This document shows, in pieces, positions 1-10,410 of a stretch of DNA of 35,427 nucleotides. The notes under the pieces were generated by a model. The model saw nothing but the letters and a program-made list of their open reading frames with translations, was not told the DNA's origin and did not search any database. This stretch comes from Chara braunii (Eukaryota; Streptophyta; Charophyceae; Charales; Characeae). Numbering within the stretch: the stretch's first letter is position 1; each line of letters begins with the position of its first letter. The translations under genes were made by a program, and so were the position numbers. The stretch covers positions 571,035-606,461 of the forward strand of contig BFEA01000643.1 of assembly GCA_003427395.1 (NCBI GenBank), given 5' to 3'.

Positions 1-1980
1 ATTGATATTTAATCCCTAGAGAGACAAAGTAAAATTTTGAAACCCCGTAGTGTATTTTCGGTAACGAAACCCCGAAAGCCTATCGAGATATAATCGCTAG
101 AGAGATTGAGTAAAATCCCGAAACACCGAAGTGTATTTTCGGTAACGAACCCCCGAAAACCTATATAATCCCTAGAGAGACTTAGTAAAATCTTGAAACC
201 TTGTAGTGCATTTTCGGTAACGAAACCTCGAAAGCCTATCGAGATATACTCCCTAGAGAGGCTAAGTAAAATCCCGAAACCCCATCGTGTATTTTCGGTA
301 ACGAAACTCCGAAAGCCTATCGAGATACAATGCCTACAAAGACTGAGTAAAATCTCGAAAACCCGTAGTGTATTTTCCGTAACGAAACCTCGAAAGCCTA
401 TCGAGATACAATCCCTAGAGAGACTGAGTAAAATCCCGAAACCCCGTAGTGCATTTTCACTATCGAAACCCCGAAAGCCGATTGATATTTAATCCCTAGA
501 GAGACTAAGTAAAATCCTTAAACCTCATAGTGTATTTTTGGTAAAAAAACATCGAAATCCTATCGAGATATAGACCCTAGAGAGACGAAGTAAAAACTCG
601 AAACACCGAAGTGTATTTTCGGTAACGAAATCCCGAAAGCCTATTGAGACCTAATCCTTCAAAAGACGAAGTAAAATTATGAAACCCCGTAGTGCATTTT
701 CGGTAACGAAACCACGAAAGCCTATCGAGATATAATCCTTAGAGAGACTTAGTAAAATCCTGAAACCCCGTAGTGTATTTTCGGTAACGAACCCCCGAAA
801 GCCTATCGAGATTTAATCCCTAGAGAAACTAAGTAAAATCCCGAAACCCCGTAATGCATTTTCGGTAACGAAATCCCGAAAGCCTATCGAGATATAATCC
901 CTAGAGAGACTTATTAAAATCCCGAAACCCTAGAGTGTATTTTCCGTAACGAAACCCTACCAGCCTATCAAGATATAATCCATAGAGAGACTAAGTAAGA
1001 TCTCAAAACCCCGTGGTGCATTTTCGCTGTTGAAACCCCGAAAACCTATCGAGATATAATCCCTAGCGAGACTAAGTAAAATCCCGGAACCCCGTAGTGT
1101 ATTTTCGGTAACAAAACCCCGAAAGCCTATCGAGATGTAATCCCTAGAGAGTCTGAGTAAAATACCGAAATCCCGAAGTGTATTTTCGGTAACGAAACCC
1201 CGAAAGCCTATCGAGATATAATCCCTACAGAGATTGTGTAAAATCCAGTAACCCCGTAGTGTATTTTCGGTAACGAAACCCCGAGAGCCTATTGAGATAT
1301 AATCCCTAGACAGACTGAGTAAAATCCCGAAACCCCGTAGTGCATTTTGGGTAACGAAACCCCAAAAGCCTATCGAGATATAATCCCTAGAGACACTAAG
1401 TAAAATCCCGAAACCCCGTAGTGCATTTTCGCTAGCGAAACCCCGAAAGTCTATCGAGATATAATCCCTAGAGAGACTTAGTGAAATCCGCAAACCCCGT
1501 AGTGCATTTTCGGTAACGAAACCTCGAAAGCCTATCGAGATATAATCCTTAGAGAGACTTAGTAAAATGTCGAAACCCCGTAGTGCATTTTCAGTAACGA
1601 AACGCTGAAAGCCTGTCGAGATAGAATCCCTAGAGATACTACGTAAAATCCTGAAAACCTGAAATGTATTTTCACTAACGAAACCCGAGAAGCCTATTGA
1701 GCTATAATCCTTAGAGAGACTTAGTAAAATCCTGAAACCCCATAGTGCATTTTTGGTAACGAAACCCCGAAAGTCTGTGGAGATATAATCCCTAGAGAGA
1801 CTAAGTAAAATTATAAAACCCCGTAGTGTACTTTCGGTAATGAAACCCCGAAAGCCTATCGAGATATAATCCCTAGAGAGACTTATTAAAATCCCGAAAC
1901 CCCGTTGTGTATTTTTCGCTATCGGAACCCTGAAAGCGTATCGAGATTTAATCCCTAGAGAGACTATGTAAAATCTCAAA
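1..1980. repeat. 81-bp tandem satellite, about 24 copies
   Basis: The stretch is a head-to-tail array of an 81-bp unit. Landmarks such as CCTATCGAGATA recur at 81-bp steps (for example near 235, 316 and 397), and each unit also carries TCCCTAGAGAGAC, AAATCCCGAAACC and TTTTCGGTAACGAAA. Copies differ by scattered point changes and a few small indels, such as a short deletion near 160. Because 81 is a multiple of 3, reading frames stay open across many units: a 99-codon frame on + (193-492) and a 346-codon frame on - (957-1997) that reads as a 27-residue repeat. These frames are by-products of the period, with no start context or non-repetitive domain, so I do not call genes. The array runs off the left edge. 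Confidence 0.95.
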
Positions 1981-2952
1981 GTGTTTACGATGTTCATTAT
2001 ATTTCATGAAATATATAGTATCCATGAACCACTTCTCTGGCACGAGAGATCCCCTGTGTTGCCCTGCACTTTCACACACAAAGCACGCCAATTTTGAAAT
2101 TCCAAAACCTCAAACACAAACGGCGGAGGATGATACAGAGCCAACCATTCGAGTGATTGAGTACTACAAGCATGACTCCATATAAATATAGAAACCACTA
2201 CTATAAGCCCACGTAAGAGGAATGACAAAATAGAAAAACAAAAATAAAAGATAAAAAATAAAATATTGAAGATTTTTTTACTATAACCGGTCACCTCACC
2301 TGGACCACCACAGCCCAACATCAGACCATAAGAACGACACGACAACCCTCCCTGCATCATTTCTTGTGTGCTCTTCTCTTCCCCTCGTATAACCACAACC
2401 ACCGAAGGGATGCAAACTCATATTACCGCAACCACCGAAGGGACACGAATGGAATAACAAAACTAGTTACCCCTACTAACAATCGATCCGTCATCCTAAC
2501 CCCCCTCTGTCTTCCTTTAACAAAAATAAGAGAAATATATACCCCCCCGAATAAACTTTTCACACACTGACCTGCCAAAATAAAAAATAAAAAAAATATA
2601 TATATATATGGAGAAACGCTTCCCGATTTTTCATCAACCAACCCCCCACACCACGACCAAAACTCCAAAGCCTTGACAACGGGGAATAAGGTACCCTTGC
2701 CAAAATTGAAATTGCGTACATGAGAATACCATAGTAATGATGGCGGTGTTTGTAGGGTGTCATCGAGCACTACAAGGAAATCAGACGAAGGCTCTGGCCC
2801 GAAATCGAGGTAGCCCCCCCAAAAAAAACTGCACCCCTCCTCATCTTCCCCCCAACCCACCTACCTATGCATGTCTCACTAGCCAACTGTACCAATAACA
2901 TAATAACAACAACTAACCTCGGAACTCGCTCCATGCTGATTTGTTTTTGTAG
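1981..2952. other. Non-coding spacer, A/C-rich on the + strand
   Basis: No gene can be supported here. Open frames on the minus strand are low-complexity shadows of an A/C-rich plus strand. There is a short TA run near 2598-2609 and a C/A homopolymer run near 2814-2829. The stretch just before 2953 (TTTGTTTTTGTAG) looks like a splice acceptor or is simply T-rich; the coding-like frame of the following ORF begins right after it. This could be the 5' untranslated part of the element that continues to about 8760. Confidence 0.5.
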
Positions 2953-4584
2953 GACCAAGAAATCATCAACCGAGGATGGCATGCAGAGCTAGTACCGATG
3001 GTTGCCCCCTTCGCCACGCTGCAACCGCCAATCGTGCACTCCCAGCTGATCCTTATGGTATTACCACAAGATCTGTTTCACCGATTCCACACCGTATCAA
3101 CCTCACCGAACCTGATTGAGATTCTCACGTTCAGTGACTGACCTGTCATTAGCAACAAGTACGAGACTGAGCTGGAAAGGATGCACAGTCTAATCGAAGC
3201 ATACACGCTCAATGCCTCAGTCATTGCCTTCAGGAATAGAGTCCAGAACAGGGAACTCAGTAGAGTGATTGCCAAGGGGCAGAAAGCCATACTCGATAAG
3301 TTCAGATACTGCTCCGACCATCTTAGTGACGCGGGAGAGATTGACATCTCAACCGACGTCAATGAAAAGAGACAAGCGCGGAGGCGAAAAATAGGACTGT
3401 CCCAAGTTGAAATCGACTACTTAGAAAAACAACATGAACACAAACTGAATACAATCATGGCAAGCACGCCGATAGACGGAACTGACAAAGTGCACAAATT
3501 CGCACAGGACAGCCACTTCCTCCCAATTGCATCTGAGACATGGGTAGAAAGGAACAACAAGCACGTCGCACACAAGTTGTCGTACCTTGACTCCTTCAAC
3601 TATACTGCACCCATATCAATCGAAGGATACAAAGCATTGGCCAACTTGACCGACGCTGACATGGAAACATGCAGACAAGCCACATACAACTTCACACTTC
3701 ACTATCCTACAAACAGACCTCCCTTTGATGGGGACTTCCCTATCCTAACGATTCTCGACAAGACCAAATACGCCATCTCCAAACTGATCCTCTTGAAGAA
3801 AGGATTCGCAAGAATCCCTCAGACTTTGGAGGAGGTCAAGAAGATGTGGAACATTGGGCGGCCATACCTCAAGTGTACCTGCGAAAAGAACTACGGGAAG
3901 ACAATCACTTGGTTCGACCACATGCTATGGTACTACATCCCCAATCTAGACTTCTTTGATCTTGATGCACCTTCGGTCGTCACACGCATGCTGGACCTGC
4001 AACAAACGTTGGAGACGGAATGGAAGGGGCCGATACTTGCACAGGTAACCTTCCTGCACATGAGGAAGATAATGAGGGACCTGCTGGACCGGCTCATCGA
4101 TGACAAGATGTCAACTGTCGAAGGCCTGCTCGACCACCCCATGTTGAAGGGTATCCCATTCGCTGCAAGATTCGTTGGGATCATGTTCCCAGACGAACCC
4201 ACCAAGACCCCTGACACCGCGAACAGCAACAGAAGAAGTGCACTGGCAGTTGAGCCAGACATCACGCAGAGGAGCAGAGCTACACAGACACCACTTTCGT
4301 TTGTCCCGATATCCGGTGATAACAACTCGTCCACACCATCCCACACCCCACGACACCATGCCACTGCAAGCACACCACACTCAACAATAACGCAAGCTCC
4401 ACAAAGCCAACAGCAGACCACGCACACGCCCACATACATGACCGACACAGTGCACGCTACACATTACGCACAGCATACGCCAAGGGCAGTAGGCAACCCC
4501 ATACCACCAGCACCACAACAGGAACCTGCCCAGCAACAACCGCAAACGAGTATGCCCTGCGCAAGCGCAAACAGGAGAACATAA
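2953..4584 (+). pseudogene. ORF1 of a putative retroelement, unknown family
   Basis: The open frame from ATG 3181 encodes 467 residues. Coding character continues upstream in the same frame to about 2953, interrupted by one TGA at 3139-3141, which CGA (Arg) would explain by one C-to-T change. I do not recognise the family. Residues 1-330 are globular-looking, mixed charged and hydrophobic, with a CTC..K motif near residue 230 and several Trp/Tyr-rich segments. From about residue 345 the chain becomes a Pro/Gln/Thr/His-rich low-complexity tail. I see no zinc knuckle, RNA-recognition motif or membrane segment. By position, 5' of a reverse transcriptase on the same strand with similar A/C-rich codon use, it may be a Gag-like nucleic-acid chaperone. 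It could also be an unrelated decayed gene. Confidence 0.5.
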
Positions 4585-5294
4585 CCTACCACATCACAAC
4601 ACTGCAACCCAGAAACNCCCCCCCCCCCCCCAAGAGAGCAAGGAAGAACAGAAACGCACGCAGACCAACCCGCAGCGCAGCCCATCAGAGCAATGCCAAC
4701 AGACAAAGGAAGAGAAACCAGGATAGGGCCAACCTGCGCACAGAAGCACAACAACTCATCACCGGAGCTCTCAACACGACACACACCGACCCATACGTAC
4801 CACCCCTCCTCCCGCTACCCACCCACCTTGGCACCCCCGCACTAGCCACCAACACTACACCTACCACAACACTCCTAGCTAGCCCTTCCATCTACCTCGC
4901 CAACAGCCTCAGTTGGCTCCCTACACGCAACAAGATTCTGGAAAACCGATCACAGTTGCCTAACACACAGACTCGCCTGAGCCTGTTTAATGGCGCACAG
5001 TCGAGACCTATGCAAGTCGTTGAAATCACTGAGCCGTGCAACATAGAAGGCTCCAGAAGATAGAATGCGATCGATGTCAGCTCGGCCTCCCCAGATACGG
5101 CAACGAAGGCCATCAACTCGTTCGGCCACATCTTCAGGAACATCGACATCGAAGAATCTATGGCGGGCTCCATCACTAAGGCAACCACCGATGACAATGC
5201 AGCATACAATGAAGGATCCTCCAACCCCAAGGCCATTAGGAGGAACCTGGGCAACGACTTTGGCAATGATAGGCTTGTTGTACCAGACTACTAG
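4536..5294 (+). pseudogene. Frameshifted continuation of ORF1
   Basis: Reading frame 3 carries plausible protein from about 4536, past the end of the 467-residue frame, to TAG 5292-5294. It crosses a C homopolymer containing an ambiguous base at 4617. It holds a strongly basic segment (KRARKNRNARR, then further Arg/Lys/Asn) and then an acidic/polar C-terminal part ending GNDRLVVPDY. A single in-frame TAG at 5061-5063 is one C-to-T change from CAG. The overlap with the preceding frame at about 4536-4584 is best explained by a frameshift, or by a second overlapping ORF. The basic patch would suit nucleic-acid binding or nuclear import, which is inference. Confidence 0.4.
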
Positions 5295-5412
5295 GAATAG
5301 ATGGACTAACCTGTGGATAACTACAGGAAGTGTTGGCTAACGTATGACACTCTGTTGTTGGGAGACATCCGCACTAGGATAAGCCATTGGCATAATTACA
5401 CGACTAGATGCT

Positions 5413-5670
5413 AGTAAAGTTGATACATAGATAAGAATAGGGACTTATCTCATACTATCAGAGTATGAAATCATAAGCCCCCCGTTTAACCCCCCCTTAA
5501 GACTCTGCTGAGGAGGAGCTTTTTGTACTAGGACACGTTAGCGGAACCTTGCTGAGGAGTTTTTGTAGCAGAATGATATCAAGATAGATGACACCAAGGC
5601 CGATATATAGATGTTGATAGGGACTTATCTCTTACTAACTAGAGTATGAGATCATAGGCCCCTGAATTAT
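5413..5670 (+). repeat. Direct repeat pair with small hairpin, non-coding
   Basis: A block of about 60 bp around 5420-5482 (ATAGGGACTTATCTCATACT, then GAGTATG and ATCATAAGCCCC) recurs at about 5605-5662 with scattered changes. In the first copy CATACT and AGTATG pair around a short loop, and GGGACTTAT can pair imperfectly with ATAAGCCCC. Between the copies GCTGAGGAG..TTTTTGTA also occurs twice (about 5507 and 5549). No protein is encoded. The position between ORF1 and the RT frame suggests an internal or terminal regulatory part of the element. Confidence 0.5.
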
Positions 5671-5704
5671 TTTCTGGTGATGATAAACGCTTTTACTCAA
5701 TAAT

Positions 5705-6170
5705 GGCTACATGTGACATAACTTGCAGATAATCATGTTCTGATTTCTCTTTGACCGCTCCCACCATCCCCCTGAGTTCTTTTGAAACCTCACCTCGCTC
5801 ATAGCATCGCAAAAAAAAAAATACCAAAAAAAAGAACCAAACTTGACTGCAGCTCATGAATACCAACCACGAACGCCCTCCCCTGCGTAGCTGAAATGTA
5901 TTATTCCCAACCAAGATAGCGCCAACCTGTGCACACGAGGCATGACTCGTAGATAATGATGTGGCAGAACTTGTAGATAATAATGTTCTGATTCCCCTGG
6001 AACGCTCCCACCATCCCCCTGAGTTCCTTTGAAGCCTCACCTCGCTCATAATATCGCCAAAAAAAAATAAAAAAAAAAAAAGAACCAAACTTGGCAGCGG
6101 CTCATGAGAATCAACCACGGATAAATCTAAAACATGCCCTTCCCTGCGCAGCTAAGATGTATCCCTCCCA
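5705..6170 (+). repeat. Tandem duplication of about 210-bp segment
   Basis: The segment 5705-5908 and the segment 5957-6170 are diverged direct copies. Both carry AACTTG.AGATAAT.ATGTTCTGATT, then GCTCCCACCATCCCCCTGAG, an A-rich run, AGAACCAAACTTG and CCCT.CCCTGCG.AGCT. Several indels lie in the A runs. No convincing coding frame spans either copy; the minus-strand 141-codon frame is just the duplicated segment read through. Confidence 0.75.
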
Positions 6171-6494
6171 AACCTCCCCAAACCCTCCCTACGTATGGAA
6201 ATATGTGTACAAATAGTCATATACCCGCAAGAATGATAACATACGCTAGATCACAATATGAACAACCTCTTCCCCCCAAACCAAAATATACCACAACAGT
6301 CACCACAAAATCTCTCTCTACGAACCATGATCAATACTAATACACGAACATCATAGGCTACTCCCAGGAAACGACACCAATCCCTAACAAACCACCACCC
6401 AAGTAAAATAAATAAAACTTTTTTTTAACGAACACCGCTAACAACCACTGTTCTGTTGTATGCCCATCCCAAACAGGTCAATTGCCTATAAGTC
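6171..6494 (+). other. Spacer upstream of the RT frame
   Basis: A/C-rich, G-poor sequence with no supportable gene; the short frames here are low complexity. It ends with CTATAAGTC directly before ATG 6495, where TAA 6489-6491 closes the upstream reading frame and so favours 6495 as the RT start. Confidence 0.4.
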
Positions 6495-8572
6495 ATGGAG
6501 GACAGAAGACGCGGCTGGAGAAGACCCACGGAGCCCTGCAAAAAAATCATCCACCTGCACTATAGAAATAGACTGATGGAAAGGATAAAAATTAAAAAAG
6601 TTTTTGCTAACATACTACACCAACACAACCCGTTAGCTGCCGAGAGGCTCAAAGACATAACATTTGGATGGACGTATGACAACCACCTACCTCAACAGCT
6701 ATACAAACCCACAACAGTATTTAAAAACTTCGGCCTTGAACAATGGTATAACGAACAAGGACCAAACTGTTTTTGCCAACACACCAGATTCAAAGATTTT
6801 ACCACAAATGCAGCGACAACTTGGTCCTACCCCATGTTGTGACACTGAACCCCATGATCATAAGCAACACAGAACTGAGAAAACAAGTCCAAAAACGCCT
6901 CAACCATATCCCACTAAAACCATACAATATACACGAGATCCAAAAAAAATGTCAAACAGCGCTAAACAAAACCATCGAAATAATTAACCAAGACGGTATT
7001 ATTATCACACCAGAACAAAAAATAATGGCGTAACTCCAACTTAAACAGACGATCAAACAAAATTGCATGAATTTCCACCGACCGCTCAGCTTTGACCTAT
7101 CACACCCCAGCATCAGGCACGAGATTGACTTCATCACGGAGCATTTATTTAATGTTGGGGCTGACAAAGCACCCAGTACACCCACCTTCACCTGCATCAA
7201 CTTCATCAGATACCAAGCCCTGAGAAGACTCACTGGAAACGACTTCACCCCCTGCGAATGTACTACACCAGACCTAATCAGAACACTAAAATACCAGATA
7301 GAAACACTGTTCCCATTCGTCCCCATAAAAAATACAGAGCTACCCTACCTCATGGCAACCTACAAAAAGCATAAGAATTCCTTCAGATGGCTTACCAATG
7401 CGTCTAACGTCATCTTCTCACCACTTGCAGATGTATGCGCAACTGTTCTCAACAAGCTAGCACTAGCAGTAAAAAAACATTGCGGGGATCTTAGACGACT
7501 CACTGAACAAGAATTTGGCATCAAAGTGCCATTTTGGTGGATAATTGACTCAGTATCTGACTATATCTACAATCAACCCACATATATCCATAACCTCTAC
7601 TACACTGACATCACCACATGCTACGAAACAGTCCCAGCTGATGAATTAGAAGATGGCCTACCAACAACCATCAACTTCTTCATCGATCTCGCCTTCAAAG
7701 AAGCGAAAAAATTATATGGCAGAAATGTCGGCATATCCTGCATCATCCAAGAAAAAAACAAAGATCTCTATATTGATGCAACATGGACCTCAACTGGACA
7801 GACCAACACCACAATACTCACTGCTATCGACATCCAAAGTATGAATAACTGGCTCATAAAAAGTGCATACACAACACTGGGTGACGCTACGTGGAGGCAA
7901 ATTCTCGGCATACCAATGGGCCTAAGCTGTTCACCAATGTGGTGCAAGATCTACTTCTTTCACTATCAATACAAATTCATGAAAAAACTGCGACTAACCC
8001 CCAACCTCCACGTGCTCCCCCTATTTCAGCACACATTAAAAAATTTTGACGACCTCAACAGCATCAACAATCCCATAATCAAGGAATTCATCAACCCAGA
8101 AATTAAAAGCAAAAGAAGTAAATACTACCTTTACCCCCTCAATTTTGTGACACTTAACGAACAGACAACAGAAACCACCCTGTTGAACAACCAATACGCA
8201 GCAACCAAGTGCAGAAATGCAACACTCACTATCACCAATTTCACAATGGGCACATTTGAAACAATAAAGTATGACAAAAGAAAAGAATTCAACTTCTTTA
8301 TCAATAGGTTCCTTAAATTTGACTCAAACAGACCCAGAATGCAATCATTGAAAATGCTCATCCCACAAACCATAACCATTATGACTGTCACATCACACCC
8401 TCTACAAGCTGCATAAGATTTAATTGATGTAATACAAATAATGACGCAAAATGGATTTAATCCACACAAAAGCATTGGAATAATCGATAGCGTCCTTAAT
8501 AACACCAACATCTACCAACCATTCACATGCGACCCCCAGACAACCCTGAAATACACCAAAGAACTATTCTGA
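6495..8572 (+). pseudogene. Penelope-like-clade reverse transcriptase, decayed
   Basis: The RT reads from ATG 6495 in one frame to about 6830, shifts by one base, and continues to TGA 8570-8572 with in-frame TAA at 7031-7033 and 8414-8416. The longest intact piece (7067-8416) has 449 residues. Counting from 7067, it shows ADKA (32-35), YKKHK..FRW (99-108), motif A YYTDITTCYE with the catalytic Asp at 181, GIPMGLSCSP (from 281) and a motif C reading NFDD (326-329) where Y-x-D-D is usual. Both motif C aspartates remain. The ADK block, the K-x-HK box and IPMG fit Penelope-like or telomerase-related RTs better than Ty3, copia or ordinary LINE RTs. The N-terminal part has CFC..H and LPHVVT motifs that I recall from related proteins. 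No GIY-YIG endonuclease is visible on either side. Clade assignment is from motifs only. Confidence 0.75.
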
Positions 8573-8585
8573 GTGTCGTGTGTGT

Positions 8586-8614
8586 AGATTATTATTTAAA
8601 TATAATAATAATCT
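8586..8614 (+). other. Perfect 11-bp stem-loop after the RT gene
   Basis: AGATTATTATT (8586-8596) and AATAATAATCT (8604-8614) are perfectly complementary around a 7-base loop. It starts 14 bases after the RT stop. Being A/T-only it would be a weak helix, but it is directly followed by a second, GC-rich stem-loop, which suggests the structured 3' end of an element rather than chance. Confidence 0.6.
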
Positions 8615-8663
8615 GGTACGGATGGCGGCCCCCCGGAAGGGGTAGGGTCGTCATCCGTACACC
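8615..8663 (+). other. GC-rich stem-loop, candidate 3' recognition structure
   Basis: GTACGGATG (8616-8624) pairs perfectly with CATCCGTAC (8652-8660), and flanking GG/CC extends it past one bulged base. Inside, GCG can pair with CGT and CCCC with GGGG around CCGGAA, leaving an asymmetric bulge (TAGGGT). Non-LTR retroelements often end in such a stem-loop, recognised by their own RT, followed by a simple-repeat tail. Here a CA tail follows about 40 bases downstream. I see no hammerhead or HDV-type core in it. Confidence 0.55.
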
Positions 8664-8701
8664 TGCCCCCTCCGAAACCCCATCACGTGGGAAAGCGGGA
8701 C

Positions 8702-8733
8702 GGACACACACATACACACACACACACACACGG

Positions 8734-8761
<28 letters not shown>
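8702..8761 (+). repeat. (CA)n microsatellite, possible element tail
   Basis: An almost pure ACACAC run interrupted by ATAC and CGGAC follows the stem-loops behind the RT gene. It is a plausible 3' tail of the element at 2950-8760, although (CA)n also occurs independently near 10411. Confidence 0.8.
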
Positions 8762-8766
<5 letters not shown>

Positions 8767-10075
8767 CCCCGCTAATTAACTAACCTTCCTTAAATAAATA
8801 AATATATATCTAACCTTCAAATTTTTTGACTTACATATAGACCAGATACAACCAGATAAACCCACGGTACACAAACCCATACAGACCATCTGGACAAAAA
8901 AATGCAATACAGAGAAAACCAACCGACTAACCCATACGAGCAAAAGCATTACAACCCCCTGCAACCCACAAATATACCCCGCCCCAAAAAAAACCACCCC
9001 TCAGAAAATGAACAGAAGATCTCGGAAATACAAGACCTAACTAAAAGCCAAAGAAAAATAAAAAAGAACACTGTCAGCATTAGAACAAAAAAAACAAAAA
9101 AGGAAGCAAAAACGACAAAAACCTCGAAACGCCAATAAGCACGCACGACACGGACCACCTCGCCTACAGAACGTCAAAATAACGGTCAAAAACCAAAAAG
9201 CTTGAGCGGTAAAAATGTGATAGAAAAACACAAACAGAGGACCCCACCAAAACACTCCCCCCCCCCCAAAAAAAAAGTGAGCCCTAACACACTCCTAGAT
9301 AAAAAATAACAGGTCACACACACCTACCAACACGAAGCACCAACCTTGCAGACCCATGCTCTGCCAAAACACAATTCCCCCCAAAAAAAAACCACCCTTA
9401 GGAATCGAGGATAGAGCTACAAACCTGAACCTCCTGCTCAATACAGAAGTCCCTGCGCCCCTGCAACCCAAAATTCCTATTTTAGAACACTGGGCACACA
9501 GACAGCGCCCTCTCTTCAAGTTTATCGGCAATCCGGTCTCCGGACTTGCGCAATCTGCACAACTCCAAAGCAACTTACCACCACGCTTAGCGACTGCGGT
9601 CCGACAAAGCCCACCTGGCTCGGTTGGCTCAGATACCTGGTGATAGCAGATCCTGGGCACACAACGTGACCAGAATCCATCCTAGGCCTGACACCGCAGT
9701 GCGGCTACGCGTGCTCACCAAGACTGCTCTTTTGAAGATGGCAGCGATGGCTTCGGCGAATGACGGACATGTCACGGACGCGGAGATCAATGCACACGCG
9801 GTAATTGTGACACATACCTAGTCACCCCCTACTTAACTCCCACTACTCAAGACTCCCAATACCCCACGAACCGCCTCACCCCTTATACCATACGCCCTTC
9901 ACACACCTGAGCCCCCTCCATACAACAATCCCCGACTATCTCCCTCAACTCTTATACCTCATACGCAACCCCCTCTATCGTCTAAACCCCACTGCTCGGG
10001 TCGCCCCTACTCCTCTGGCAATTGGGCCATTTGATGTAGGAAGCCACCCATACCTGCAGTCTACTCTCATCTCTA
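8762..10075. other. Gene-free A/C-rich spacer
   Basis: No supportable gene. Short frames on both strands arise from A/C-rich composition. Two short look-alike stretches (about 8955-9005 and 9345-9405) share a CCCCAAAAAAAACCACCC core. From about 9830 the sequence is a run of C/T/A-rich text with few G. A tRNA-like A-box motif (GGTTGGCTCAGATACC, about 9611) lacks a good partner B box. Confidence 0.5.
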
Positions 10076-10123
10076 TCCCTCTAATGAGCCGTTTGGCGCA
10101 AACGGCGAAAAGCGCTTCAGGGA
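10076..10123 (+). ncRNA. Hammerhead ribozyme relic (type I order)
   Basis: All elements of a hammerhead are in register. Stem I is TCCCT (10076-10080) with AGGGA (10119-10123). The first core block CTAATGA (10081-10087) differs from CUGANGA only at G5, here A. Stem II is a perfect 8 bp, GCCGTTTG/CAAACGGC, with loop GCG (10088-10106) and the usual G-C pair next to the core. GAAA follows (10107-10110), then stem III as the palindrome AAGCGCTT (10110-10117) ending in T, with C17 at 10118 as the cleavage-site base. Such tiny palindromic stem III helices are known from hammerheads in Penelope-like elements and retrozymes, which often act as dimers. G5 is essential, so this copy should be inactive; the change is a G-to-A transition. 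Confidence 0.72.
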
Positions 10124-10384
10124 CGTGCCACCCTCCTTCCTCGAATCTGGAAATTGGTCATGTCGAAAAAGGTTCACCTTCTCCTACCTCTCTCCCTATC
10201 TTTCCCCTTTTACTTCCCCCTTCCCTTCCCCCGTGCATGCTGAGTGGTAAAAAGCTTTGTGGAAACAGGATAAGGCAAGCTGTGTACGAAGGTGACCCAT
10301 GCGAGAGGCTGGCAAGATGCTTCGCTTGACTGTGACCTGGTGTGCTATTCTTCTCAATATTGTTCCTAGCTAGGCCAGGTTATT

Positions 10385-10401
10385 CAATTGCTTTGCAATT
10401 G
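10385..10401. other. Short perfect hairpin
   Basis: CAATTGC (10385-10391) and GCAATTG (10395-10401) pair around TTT. No adjacent feature explains it and it may be chance. Confidence 0.4.
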
Positions 10402-10410
10402 ATCTCAAAA

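Noticed and set aside
957-1997. 346-codon minus-strand ORF as a repeat protein
   Set aside because: It is the 81-bp satellite read in frame; the plus strand is open as well and there is no unique domain.
2953-8572. Alternative genetic code (TAA/TAG read as Gln), as in some green algae
   Set aside because: In-frame TGA at Trp and Arg positions and several frameshifts in the same window show ordinary pseudogene decay; C-to-T change explains the Gln-site stops.
8615-8663. HDV-like or other self-cleaving ribozyme in the GC-rich stem-loop
   Set aside because: No recognisable double-pseudoknot pairing or known core motif; a simple bulged hairpin explains it.
9605-9680. tRNA-derived SINE head (GGCTCAGATACC with GACCAGAATCC)
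   Set aside because: The B-box candidate matches only about 7 of 11 positions and no stems form.
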